Assembly (NCBI GenBank): GCA_910580045.1
Contig: CAJTXF010000038.1
Location: 1 to 22,847 of the forward strand
Length of the DNA stretch: 22,847 bases
From: an uncultured Eubacteriales bacterium
GTDB lineage: Bacteria > Bacillota > Clostridia > Oscillospirales > Acutalibacteraceae
Reading direction: 5' to 3'
The stretch's first letter is position 1. Each line of letters begins with the position of its first letter. The translations under genes were made by a program, and so were the position numbers. Of this stretch, positions 8,186 through 15,509 are shown one piece after another. The notes beneath the pieces are model-generated. The model made no database searches and had not been told where the DNA came from. It saw only the letters and a program-made list of their open reading frames with translations.

Positions 8186-8753
8186 TCCCGCGAAAGGGAA
8201 GTAGAATAAAGGGAGCAGGGGCAAGCATAGGTTTTGGGGGAGCGGCAGAGCACAAGCGCAGGGTAGAGCGCAGCGAAAAAGTTTTGAAGGGTTCAGGGAA
8301 ACTTTTTTCAAAAAGTTTTCCCTGGTAGGGGTGCGGGGGCAAAGCCCCTGTGGTCTTGCTCTTGCCCTTTGGGCGGCGCTCACCAAAAAACCTCCGGGGC
8401 AGAGCTTTCAGCAGCTCACCCAAGCCCGTCAGTGGCACCAAGATAGCGCCGCCAGAGAAGCCAGCCGCGCGAGAATTTGTCGAGTTAGGAGCCGCAGGCC
8501 GTCTTCCGAAGCGTTGGGCCCGAAGCGCCCCCGCGCCCTCCCGCTTTCTGACATAAAACGGCGCCTAACGGTTAGGCCTAGGGCCCAGCGTCCAATCGTA
8601 CAGCCCGCCCTCGCCGCCAAGGCGGCAGCCAAGACGGCGGAACTTTTATCCCCGCGCGTACTCGTCTTCTTGTGACGGCTCCTGCCCCGAGCCGTCAGCC
8701 CCGTTGGCCCTCTTTCCCCTTACCCTTAAATAAAGAACAGGAAGTGACTCACC
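8186..8753. other. Repeat-rich noncoding interval
   Basis: No gene is supported in this 568-bp stretch. It holds a hairpin, CAGGGAAACTTTTT (8294-8307) with AAAAAGTTTTCCCTG (8310-8324), inside a ~70-bp segment (8275-8345) related to 15437-15492. A GGGGC..GCCCC palindrome follows near 8328-8349, and another hairpin, GACGGCTC (8674-8681) with GAGCCGTC (8689-8696), lies near the right end. Open frames exist on both strands but have no recognisable domains and no good ribosome binding sites. A weak promoter candidate for the next gene (TTGGCC at 8704, TAAATA at 8727) is the only regulatory signal. Confidence 0.55.
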
Positions 8754-9872
8754 ATGGAAAAAGTCAAAGTTATGCTCGTCTTTGGCACCCGCCCTGAAAC
8801 TATCAAAATGGCCCCTCTGGTCAAGGAACTCAAGTCCCGCCCGGAATTCGACACCCTGGTCTGCGTCACTGCCCAGCACCGCCAAATGCTGGACCAGGTT
8901 CTCTCTGCTTTCCACATTGTCCCTGACTATGATTTGAATATCATGCAGCCTGGCCAGACCCTCTCTGACATCACCGCCCGGGTCCTCAAGGGCCTGGAGG
9001 AGGTCATCCAAAAGGAGAAACCCCATATCGTCCTGGTCCACGGGGACACCACCACCACCTTTGCCGGGGCCCTGGCCGCCTTCTACTGCCAGACCGCGGT
9101 GGGCCATGTGGAGGCGGGCCTGCGCACCTATGACAAGTACTCCCCCTATCCGGAGGAGATGAACCGCCAGTTTGTGGGCTGTGTGGCGGATATACATTTC
9201 GCCCCCACAGAGCAGAGCCGGGCCAATCTTCTGGCGGAGGGCAAGCGGCCCGAGAATATTGTGGTCACAGGCAACACGGCCATTGACGCCCTCTCTACCA
9301 CGGTGCGGGAGGACTACAGCGACGATTTGCTGAACTGGGCCGCAGGCTCCCGGCTGATTGTGCTCACGGCCCACCGGCGGGAGAATCTGGGCGAGCCTAT
9401 GCACAGAATGTTCCGGGCCATCCGCCGGGTGGTGGAGGAGTTCCCGGATGTGGTGGTCATCTACCCTGTGCACCTGAACCCCCTGGTGCAGAAGGCTGCC
9501 CAGGAGGAGCTGGGGCACTGCCCCCAAATCCGGCTGGTAAAGCCCCTGGAGGTGGTGGAGTGCCACAACCTGCTGGCCAATTCCTACCTTATCCTCACAG
9601 ACAGCGGGGGGATTCAGGAGGAGGCCCCATCCCTGGGCAAGCCGGTTATTGTGCTGCGGGATACCACAGAGCGGCCGGAGGGGCTGGCGGCAGGAACGCT
9701 GAAGCTGGCGGGGACAGACGAGGAGACGATTTATAGGCTGGTGCGGGAGCTGCTGACAGACGAGAAGGAGTATGAGAGGATGAGCAAAGCGAGCAATCCC
9801 TATGGGGATGGCTTGGCAAGCAAACGGATTGCGGACGCGATTTGGGAGCGGTTTGGGGAGAGCGGTACCTGA
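8754..9872 (+). CDS. wecB: UDP-N-acetylglucosamine 2-epimerase (non-hydrolysing)
   Basis: This 372-residue cytoplasmic enzyme interconverts UDP-GlcNAc and UDP-ManNAc, the donor used by TagA-type transferases. The GT-B-like fold is shown by VFGTRPETIKMAP (9-21), VHGDTTTTFAGA (95-106, Asp98), VGHVEAGLRT (116-125, Glu120), PYPEEMNR (131-138), LTAHRRENLG (204-213, His207) and the C-terminal LTDSGGIQEEAPSLGKPV segment that holds the UDP phosphates. Length equals the family norm. The Bacillus orthologue is called mnaA. CAGGAAGTGA precedes the start by about 6 nt. It stands alone between two repeat-rich gaps, so it may be transcribed separately from the other polymer genes. Confidence 0.95.
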   Translation: MEKVKVMLVFGTRPETIKMAPLVKELKSRPEFDTLVCVTAQHRQMLDQVLSAFHIVPDYDLNIMQPGQTLSDITARVLKGLEEVIQKEKPHIVLVHGDTTTTFAGALAAFYCQTAVGHVEAGLRTYDKYSPYPEEMNRQFVGCVADIHFAPTEQSRANLLAEGKRPENIVVTGNTAIDALSTTVREDYSDDLLNWAAGSRLIVLTAHRRENLGEPMHRMFRAIRRVVEEFPDVVVIYPVHLNPLVQKAAQEELGHCPQIRLVKPLEVVECHNLLANSYLILTDSGGIQEEAPSLGKPVIVLRDTTERPEGLAAGTLKLAGTDEETIYRLVRELLTDEKEYERMSKASNPYGDGLASKRIADAIWERFGESGT

Positions 9873-9901
9873 CGGCAGCTGAAAGGAAAGTTTTAAGCGT
9901 T

Positions 9902-10069
9902 GCTAGAGTCTGTTTGAAAACCAGAGAAATGCTGGATTTTTGGCCAGGAATGAGTGGTTTCAAGGAAAAACCGCAAGAAATGCTGTCGCCTTTCCAGGAT
10001 TTTTGACGCCGAAACCACCGTTCCTGGTCAAAATAGACAGTGTTTCGGAGTTTTCAAACAAACTCTAGC
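9902..10069. repeat. 168-bp palindromic MITE-like element, copy 1
   Basis: The two ends, GCTAGAGTCTGTTTGAAAAC (9902-9921) and GTTTTCAAACAAACTCTAGC (10050-10069), are inverted repeats matching at 19 of 20 positions. Inner blocks also pair, for example the AGGAATGAGTGGTTTC region (9946-9961) with GAAACCACCGTTCCT (10011-10025). The whole element can fold into one long hairpin. The order of motifs from each end (TGTTTGAAAA, then a GCTG..TTTTTG.CCAG block) is shared with the element at 20695-20831. No coding sequence is evident inside, and no target-site duplication could be assigned confidently. Confidence 0.8.
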
Positions 10070-10161
10070 GTTTGCTCACCTTCTGGATTGGGCGTTTGAC
10101 TTGCCGCCAGGCAGTGTATCCTCCCCGGACCGGTTATTCTATATAATGGAGTAAGAGTGCT

Positions 10162-12186
10162 ATGCTTACTATAAAAGAAAAATTCACCCTTCAGCTGCGC
10201 CTGAGCCGGGGCAACCTATTTGCTGCCCTGGCGGTTTTGCTGGTTTCCGCCTTCTTTTTTGCACTGGAATGGCCCATCGCCCTGGAAAAAGACAGCGCCG
10301 GTCAGCCTGCCCTGTGCTGGGAGTTTGTTCTGGGCTTCAGCGCCCTTAGTGTTTTTGGGGCTGGGCTATGCTTTGTGCAGGTGGAAATGCCCCCTCGCCT
10401 GCGGGAGGGCGTGGGCTGGCTTTTGGTCACTGCCCTGCCCCTGGCCGCATTCATCGCGGTGGATATGATTAACGGCACCCGCATCTGGCAGTTCCCCGGC
10501 CAGCGCTGGGTGGCCAATTATCTGTGCTATCTGCTGGTCTTCACCCTGGCTTATGCCCTCACCCGCCGCCCCTGGGCCGCGGTGGCCATCGGCGGGCTGG
10601 TGGCCATGACCTTTGGCATTGCCAACTATTTTGTGGTCCAGTTCCGGGGCCAGCCCATTTTGCCCTGGGACTTCCAGTCCTTTGCCACTGCCATGACCGT
10701 GTCTGGCGGGTATGAGTATGTGCCCACCCAGAAGATGGCTGTCTCCGCCATGGGGTATATCTGTACTGTGGTGCTCTGCTATAAGCTCTCGCCCCATGGG
10801 CTCCCCGCGCCCCCCAGGAGCCTGCGGCTGGCAGAGCGGTTCTCTGCCCTGGCGGTGTCTGTGCTGCTGGTGGTCATGCTCTTTCCCCTGAACGGCCTGG
10901 AGGGCCTGGGCATCTCGGTGTGGGCCTGGAACCAGAAGACCAGCTCAGAGCGCACAGGCATTGCGGCCGGGTTCTTTGCCAATGTGAACTTTATGCTGGT
11001 GGAGGAGCCAGCGGGCTACTCTGCCGGCCGGGTGAAAAAGCTGGCCAAGCAGCTGGATGAGCTGCCGGAGCCAGCCCGTCTGGGCAGGCCGGGGAAGCTG
11101 CCTACCATCATCGCCATTATGAACGAGTCCATGACGGACTTTGGAAGCCTGGGCACTCTGCGCTTTACCCCGGACAACCAGCCCTTCCTCCACAGTATGC
11201 AGAAAAGCGGGGAGGTGCTGTACGGCACGGCCTACTCCTCGGTGTATGGGGGAAACACCTGCAACAGCGAGTATGAGTTCCTTACCGGGAACACAATGGC
11301 CTTTCTGCCCGCTGGCAGCAAGCCCTACCAGCAGTACATAGACGCCCCCCACAGCGGCCTGCCGGATATTCTGAAAAGCTACGGCTACCACTGCACAGCC
11401 ATCCACCCAGGGGACAGAGGGGCCTGGCAGCGGATTGAGGCCTATCCCCAGCTGGGGTTTGACGAGTTTGTGGACGCGGAAATCTTTGATGTGGCCAGGA
11501 CCTTTGAGCACCGACTGACCAGCGACAGCTCCTGCTATGAGCAGGTCATTTATGAATATGAGCGCTGGCAGCAGGTGGACGGCAGCCCCTTGTTCCTGTT
11601 CAACGTGACCATTCAGAACCACGGGGGCTATGAGGACCCCCACTACAACACCACGGTCCGGGTGGCCGGGGCAGAGGGCCGCTGGCCCCAGGCGGAGCAG
11701 TACCTGAGCCTGACCAGGAGCTCTGACAGGGCGCTGGAGGATTTGCTGGACTATTTTGAGCGCAGGCCGGACCCAGTGGTGGTGCTGTTCTTTGGGGACC
11801 ACTGGCCAAAGCTGGAAGACGGCTTTAACCAGGCGGTGCTGGAGGGCTATGACAGCACTCTTGATATGTACCGGGTGCCCTTCTTCCTGTGGGCCAATTA
11901 CCCGCTGCGGGGCGGGGAGATGGAGGCAGTGAGCCTGAACTATCTCTCTGGGCTGCTGCTGCGGGCAGCGGGCCTGGAGGGGACAGGGTATACCAAGTAT
12001 TTGGAGGACCTGCGCCAGGAACTGCCGGTGATTACTGATATTGGGTATATGGATTGGGAAGGCAGCCGCTTCCGGGCTGGGGAGCCAAACCCGTATACGC
12101 AAAGGCTGAATGAGTACGCGGTGCTGCAGTATAATAATTCCTTTGATGACGCCAATAAGGTAGGGGCGCTGTTTGGGCGGGAGTAA
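10162..12186 (+). CDS. LtaS-like membrane-anchored phosphoglycerol transferase (sulfatase fold)
   Basis: This 674-residue protein matches the lipoteichoic acid synthase family, which polymerises or transfers glycerol phosphate from phosphatidylglycerol outside the membrane. Five or more hydrophobic segments occupy about residues 17-245. An extracytoplasmic sulfatase-fold domain follows (about 313-610). Active-site residues can be placed: Glu322 in IMNESMTD, the nucleophile Thr366 in GGNTCNSEYEFLTG, His487 in QNHGGY, and Asp546-His547 in FGDHWPK. The C-terminal ~70 residues are a soluble extension. GGAG lies 10 nt before the ATG; a TATAAT at 10142 is too close and lacks a -35 box, so promoter placement is uncertain. 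Clostridial relatives often have unknown acceptors, so this may modify the locus's glycan with phosphoglycerol and need not make classical lipoteichoic acid. Confidence 0.88.
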   Translation: MLTIKEKFTLQLRLSRGNLFAALAVLLVSAFFFALEWPIALEKDSAGQPALCWEFVLGFSALSVFGAGLCFVQVEMPPRLREGVGWLLVTALPLAAFIAVDMINGTRIWQFPGQRWVANYLCYLLVFTLAYALTRRPWAAVAIGGLVAMTFGIANYFVVQFRGQPILPWDFQSFATAMTVSGGYEYVPTQKMAVSAMGYICTVVLCYKLSPHGLPAPPRSLRLAERFSALAVSVLLVVMLFPLNGLEGLGISVWAWNQKTSSERTGIAAGFFANVNFMLVEEPAGYSAGRVKKLAKQLDELPEPARLGRPGKLPTIIAIMNESMTDFGSLGTLRFTPDNQPFLHSMQKSGEVLYGTAYSSVYGGNTCNSEYEFLTGNTMAFLPAGSKPYQQYIDAPHSGLPDILKSYGYHCTAIHPGDRGAWQRIEAYPQLGFDEFVDAEIFDVARTFEHRLTSDSSCYEQVIYEYERWQQVDGSPLFLFNVTIQNHGGYEDPHYNTTVRVAGAEGRWPQAEQYLSLTRSSDRALEDLLDYFERRPDPVVVLFFGDHWPKLEDGFNQAVLEGYDSTLDMYRVPFFLWANYPLRGGEMEAVSLNYLSGLLLRAAGLEGTGYTKYLEDLRQELPVITDIGYMDWEGSRFRAGEPNPYTQRLNEYAVLQYNNSFDDANKVGALFGRE

Positions 12187-12256
12187 CAGGCCCTTGCCTG
12201 ACAGTGCCTAAGGCCAGCTGCCAGGCCTACTGAAACAAGAAAGAAGTGATTTCGTC

Positions 12257-12856
12257 ATGATTCGTCCAGCTGTCCGCCGTGTCAACGAGTGGGACGGGCC
12301 ATCTATGCTCAAAATCTACGCGCCCTACACCTTCCCCGGCACCCCCTTTGCTCCTGAGGATTCCCTCCCCGAGCTCCAGGACTATGTCCAGCGCATTGAC
12401 ACCTATACCTATGGCCTGGGCTGGCTTCTCGCAGAGCTGAACAGCCATCCTGTGGGCTTCTGCCATCTTACCGAGAACCGCCGCGAGCCCAAGAACCTCT
12501 TTTCTGTGGAGTTCCAGCTCTATGTGCGCCAGGACTTCCGCCGCATGGGCGTAGGCCTGGCCCTCTGGTCCCTTATGCGGGACATGATGGAGGTGGGCTC
12601 CCGCCGGGAGGTCTTTGCCCGGGTGGATATCCGCAACCCGGATGCCATAGCTTTTTTTCAGGCCATGGGCTTTCAGGAGCAGGAGCGGGAAGAAGGCCTT
12701 GCCCTCCTGCGCTATGCCCTGAACCCTGCTGACCCCCAGGCGGAAAGGCCAGTGAAGCCCTATCTGATTGATAAGTTTGACTATGAGCCTGCACGGGAGC
12801 GGGCTGCCGCACTGATACATTTAGAGCGGGCCGCGCCCTTTATGGATTGTCTGTGA
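12257..12856 (+). CDS. GNAT-family N-acetyltransferase
   Basis: This 199-residue protein has a GNAT fold that uses acetyl-CoA to acetylate an amine. The acetyl-CoA pyrophosphate loop is clear in VRQDFRRMGVGLALW (90-104), and the C-terminal RNPDAIAFFQAMGF (126-139) is the usual last strand-helix of the domain. The N-terminal LKIYAPY (18-24) and overall order resemble phosphinothricin/methionine-sulfoximine-type acetyltransferases, but the signature is not strong enough to name a substrate. About 45 residues continue past the GNAT core with no recognised motif. The ribosome binding site is weak (GAAAGAAGTGA). It lies 70 bp after the LtaS-like gene and 50 bp before the promoter of the decarboxylase operon. 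Confidence 0.82.
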   Translation: MIRPAVRRVNEWDGPSMLKIYAPYTFPGTPFAPEDSLPELQDYVQRIDTYTYGLGWLLAELNSHPVGFCHLTENRREPKNLFSVEFQLYVRQDFRRMGVGLALWSLMRDMMEVGSRREVFARVDIRNPDAIAFFQAMGFQEQEREEGLALLRYALNPADPQAERPVKPYLIDKFDYEPARERAAALIHLERAAPFMDCL

Positions 12857-12899
12857 AGATTTTTCCGGGATTTTTTGAAAAATTTGTGAATCAAAAGGC

Positions 12900-12928
12900 T
12901 TGTAAAAATCGCGGAATCGTGGTATCAT
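12900..12928 (+). promoter_or_regulatory. SigA-type promoter of the sodium-pump decarboxylase operon
   Basis: TTGTAA (12900-12905), a 17-bp spacer and TATCAT (12923-12928) precede the operon. Transcription would start near 12935, giving a leader of about 235 nt before the first start codon. Confidence 0.65.
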
Positions 12929-13013
12929 AAGTTTGATTTTGATAAAATGCGCAAGAATGGCGTTTTTCAAAGTCAGCTCTGTGTTTTATTCGTTTTTCTT
13001 ACCTTTTTTATAG

Positions 13014-13133
13014 CCAAAACCCCAGGGAATATGTGGGGGGTTGGTTCCGTGTGCCGGCAGGCGGCATTGCCCCAGGCAAGCCCTGTGCGGACAGAATCCG
13101 GTTCTGCCCGCCGCCTGAGCAGTTTTTCAGGCG
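13014..13133 (+). promoter_or_regulatory. Structured leader of the decarboxylase operon with mutually exclusive stems
   Basis: An upstream hairpin pairs AACCCC with GGGGTT (13018-13042). CAGGCGGC (13058-13065) can pair with GCCGCCTG (13110-13117), but the latter overlaps CGCCTGA (13112-13118), which can pair instead with TCAGGCG (13127-13133). The two pairings exclude each other. This layout is compatible with a conditional leader, but no known riboswitch class was recognised and no T-tract follows the second stem. Confidence 0.35.
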
Positions 13134-13171
13134 CGGCGGCATAGAATCCCCAGGGAAAGGAGGGAATATCG

Positions 13172-13492
13172 ATGAAAGTCCTTGCGACCCAAGCTGTTGA
13201 GCCCAGCTTCCTGCAAGTGGTGGCCATGGGCCTTGTCACGGTTTTCGTGGTGCTGATTTGCCTGATTATTATCATCAAGCTCATGGGCGCGCTGATGGGA
13301 AACCGCACCGGCAGCACTCCTGCGGCCTCTGCCCCTGTCCCGGCTGCGCCCGCGGCCCCGGCTCCGGCTGCTGCGGCAGTTTCTGCCGCGCCCAATAAGC
13401 AGCAGCTGGTGGCGGCTATCTCCGCCGCCATTGCGGAGGAAATGGGCAGCGGTGTGGAGCATATCAAAATCCACTCCATCCGCCGTCTGTGA
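13172..13492 (+). CDS. OadG-like small subunit of sodium-pump decarboxylase
   Basis: This 106-residue protein fits the OadG/gamma-type subunits (called delta in some complexes) that hold the carboxyltransferase and membrane pump together. One transmembrane helix spans about residues 15-40 (VVAMGLVTVFVVLICLIIII). A long Ala/Pro-rich flexible linker (47-73) follows. The C-terminal segment (QLVAAISAAIAEEMG to IHSIRRL) is characteristic of clostridial members and probably docks to the alpha subunit. AGGAGG lies about 8 nt upstream of the ATG. It is the first gene of the operon and lies 66 bp before the biotin carrier. The sequence is short and low in complexity, so family assignment rests partly on its neighbours. 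Confidence 0.85.
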   Translation: MKVLATQAVEPSFLQVVAMGLVTVFVVLICLIIIIKLMGALMGNRTGSTPAASAPVPAAPAAPAPAAAAVSAAPNKQQLVAAISAAIAEEMGSGVEHIKIHSIRRL

Positions 13493-13558
13493 TTCACCCG
13501 GCGAAAAACTGTCTTCCTCACCATCCATTTGACATCACAAGGAAAGGATAATGAAGTT

Positions 13559-13918
13559 ATGAGAAAGTATAATGTAAATGTAAACGGCACAGCTTATGAA
13601 GTGACTGTGGAGGAGGTCCAGGGCGGCGCCGCGCCTGCGGCAGCCCCTGTGGCCGCGCCTGCCCCGGCTCCGGCCCCGGCGCCCGCTCCTGCCGCTGCCG
13701 GCGCGGGTGAGCCTGTCAGCGCCCCCATGCCCGGCACCATCCTGGATGTAAAGGTAGCTGCCGGCCAGGCTGTCAAGTCCGGCCAGGTGCTGATGATTCT
13801 GGAAGCTATGAAGATGGAAAATGAAATCATGGCCCCCAAGGACGGCACCGTGAGCTCTGTGGCTGTGTCCAAGGGCGCTGCTGTAGAGAGCGGTACACTC
13901 CTCTGCACAATAGCTTAA
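13559..13918 (+). CDS. Biotin carboxyl carrier subunit of the decarboxylase
   Basis: This 119-residue protein carries the biotin that shuttles CO2 from the carboxyltransferase to the membrane beta subunit. A short N-terminal beta segment (MRKYNVNVNGTAYEVTVEEV) leads to an Ala/Pro linker (24-49) and then a complete biotinyl domain (about 52-119) with the canonical EAMKMEN, placing biotin on Lys85. GAPMPG-like sequence (SAPMPGT, 54-60) opens the domain. The start at 13559 is preferred over 13529 because GGAAAGGA lies 10 nt upstream and homologous carriers begin MRKYN. A free carrier is expected here because the alpha subunit encoded downstream has no biotinyl domain. Confidence 0.92.
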   Translation: MRKYNVNVNGTAYEVTVEEVQGGAAPAAAPVAAPAPAPAPAPAPAAAGAGEPVSAPMPGTILDVKVAAGQAVKSGQVLMILEAMKMENEIMAPKDGTVSSVAVSKGAAVESGTLLCTIA

Positions 13919-14084
13919 CTTCGCTGTACTTTGTCAGGCTGCCGGAATTTGAAAGCCCGCGGCTTCCCAATCCCGTTCCCGGGACAAGCAAGGCGGGCCT
14001 GCCCAAAGAGCGGCTGGCCTGATGAAGTGAAGCTGTTGAAAAGCTGAGCTATCTGGCTGATGAATTTGAAAAGGAGTGTAACCA

Positions 14085-15251
14085 ATGGAAGCAATTCAGA
14101 CCTTTTTGCAGAGCACGGGCTTTGCCATTGTGGCCAACGAGCCCTTGGATTTGGTGATGCTTGTCATCTCCTGCGTGCTGCTGTATTTTGCCATTGTCAA
14201 GAAGTTTGAGCCCCTGCTGCTTTTGCCCATTGCCTTTGGTATGCTGCTGACCAATCTGCCCGGCGCGGGCATGTACCACGCCGAGTTCTTTGCGGACGGC
14301 GTCATCAATTGGGCAGAGCTGGGCACTGGCCATGGCGGCCTTTTGGACTATCTGTACCTGGGCGTAAAGCTGGGCATCTACCCCTGCCTGATTTTCGTGG
14401 GCGTAGGCGCTGGCACAGACTTTGCCCCCCTGATTGCCAACCCCAAGACTTTGCTGCTGGGCGCTGCCGCCCAGCTGGGCATCTTCATTACTTACGTGGC
14501 GGCCCGGCTTACCATCTTCACTGGGCCTGAGTCTGCCTCTATCGGCATCATTGGCGGCGCGGACGGCCCCACCGCCATCTACACCACTGCGCGGCTGGCC
14601 CCCCATCTGCTTGGGCCCATCGCCGTGGCGGCCTACAGCTATATGGCCTTGGTGCCGGTGATTCAGCCTCCCATTATGAAGGCGCTGACCTCTAAGGAGG
14701 AGCGGCGCATCAAGATGAAGCAGCTCCGTCCTGTTTCCAAGACCGAGAAGATTCTGTTCCCCATCATTGTGACCATCTTCGTGTCCTTCATGCTGCCCTC
14801 TGCAGCGGCCCTGGTGGGCTGCCTGATGCTGGGCAACCTGATGAAGGAGAGCGGAGTGGTAGAGCGGCTGAACAAGACCGTTCAGAACGAGCTGATGAAC
14901 ATTGTCACCATCTTCCTGGGCATCTCTGTGGGTGCCACTGCCACAGCCGGGAACTTCCTGAAGCCGGACACCCTGCTGATTCTGGGCATGGGCATTGTGG
15001 CCTTTGGCATGGGCACAGCTGGCGGCGTGCTGCTGGCCAAGCTGATGAACGTGTTCAGCAAGGAGAAGGTCAACCCCCTGATTGGCTCTGCGGGTGTGTC
15101 CGCTGTGCCCATGGCTGCCCGGGTATCCCAGGTGGTGGGCCAGAAGGAGGACCCCTCCAACTTCCTGCTGATGCACGCCATGGGCCCCAACGTGGCTGGC
15201 GTGATTGGCTCCGCCGTGGCCGCTGGCGTGCTGATGGCGCTCTTCGGCTAA
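14085..15251 (+). CDS. oadB: Sodium-translocating decarboxylase beta subunit (OadB family)
   Basis: This 388-residue integral membrane protein decarboxylates carboxybiotin and uses the energy to export Na+. It has about nine hydrophobic segments. The conserved IGGADGPTAIY (156-166) contains Asp160, equivalent to the Na+/proton-binding Asp203 of the Klebsiella enzyme. VPVIQPPIMKAL (190-201), GNFLKPDTL and SAGVSAVPMAARVSQ are the other invariant blocks. AAGGAG lies 8 nt before the ATG at 14085. A 166-bp gap with no clear gene separates it from the biotin carrier. Close relatives serve oxaloacetate, methylmalonyl-CoA, glutaconyl-CoA and malonate decarboxylases, so the beta subunit alone does not fix the substrate; the downstream alpha subunit does. 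Confidence 0.94.
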   Translation: MEAIQTFLQSTGFAIVANEPLDLVMLVISCVLLYFAIVKKFEPLLLLPIAFGMLLTNLPGAGMYHAEFFADGVINWAELGTGHGGLLDYLYLGVKLGIYPCLIFVGVGAGTDFAPLIANPKTLLLGAAAQLGIFITYVAARLTIFTGPESASIGIIGGADGPTAIYTTARLAPHLLGPIAVAAYSYMALVPVIQPPIMKALTSKEERRIKMKQLRPVSKTEKILFPIIVTIFVSFMLPSAAALVGCLMLGNLMKESGVVERLNKTVQNELMNIVTIFLGISVGATATAGNFLKPDTLLILGMGIVAFGMGTAGGVLLAKLMNVFSKEKVNPLIGSAGVSAVPMAARVSQVVGQKEDPSNFLLMHAMGPNVAGVIGSAVAAGVLMALFG

Positions 15252-15315
15252 TCTGGAAAAGTTTGAGTAGGCCGGAAGGGCGTGAGTAGGGGGAGGCCTT
15301 CGCCGGCACAGGATG

Positions 15316-15485
15316 CCGGCTCCGGCAAGACCCTGGGGACGTTGCCCCCAAGCCCCCACCACCTTTTGAAAAAGGTGGACGAAAACTTTCCCACGCGATA
15401 TAGACGGTGCGTGAATAACGCTTTTGCCCGCGAATCAAAAGTTTTTGAAAGGTCCAGGAAAGCTTTTCACAAAAAGTTTTCCTGG
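15316..15485 (+). repeat. Repeat cluster between the beta and alpha subunit genes
   Basis: Two hairpins sit in this gap. CCACC..GGTGG with a TTTTGAAAAA centre lies near 15358-15377. CCAGGAAAGCTTTT (15454-15467) pairs with AAAAGTTTTCCTGG (15472-15485). The second, with its upstream AAAAGTTTTTGAAAGG, matches the segment at 8275-8325 in the same orientation. The open frame that runs through this region into the alpha subunit is not part of that protein. Confidence 0.65.
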
Positions 15486-15509
15486 GAAAGGAAGGCGGTT
15501 AATAAGCAT

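Noticed and set aside
8126..8675. Small open frames in the interval before wecB, on both strands
   Set aside because: They run through hairpin repeats, have no domains or good ribosome binding sites, and the similar peptides near 17100-17210 come from shared repeat DNA, not from protein homology.
9902..10069. CRISPR or tRNA-like structure at the palindrome
   Set aside because: There is no array of direct repeats with spacers and no cloverleaf or anticodon arm; the structure is a single long inverted repeat.
10142..10147. TATAAT just upstream of the LtaS-like gene as its promoter
   Set aside because: No -35 box stands at a workable distance and the implied leader would be shorter than the ribosome binding site allows.
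12187..12256. Terminator between the LtaS-like and GNAT genes
   Set aside because: AGGCC/GGCCT can pair (12211-12228) but the stem is short and no T-tract follows.
15282..15509. N-terminal extension of the OadA protein
   Set aside because: The extension is translated repeat DNA; family members begin at the MAKxPLKIMDTILRDAHQ motif, which maps to 15510.
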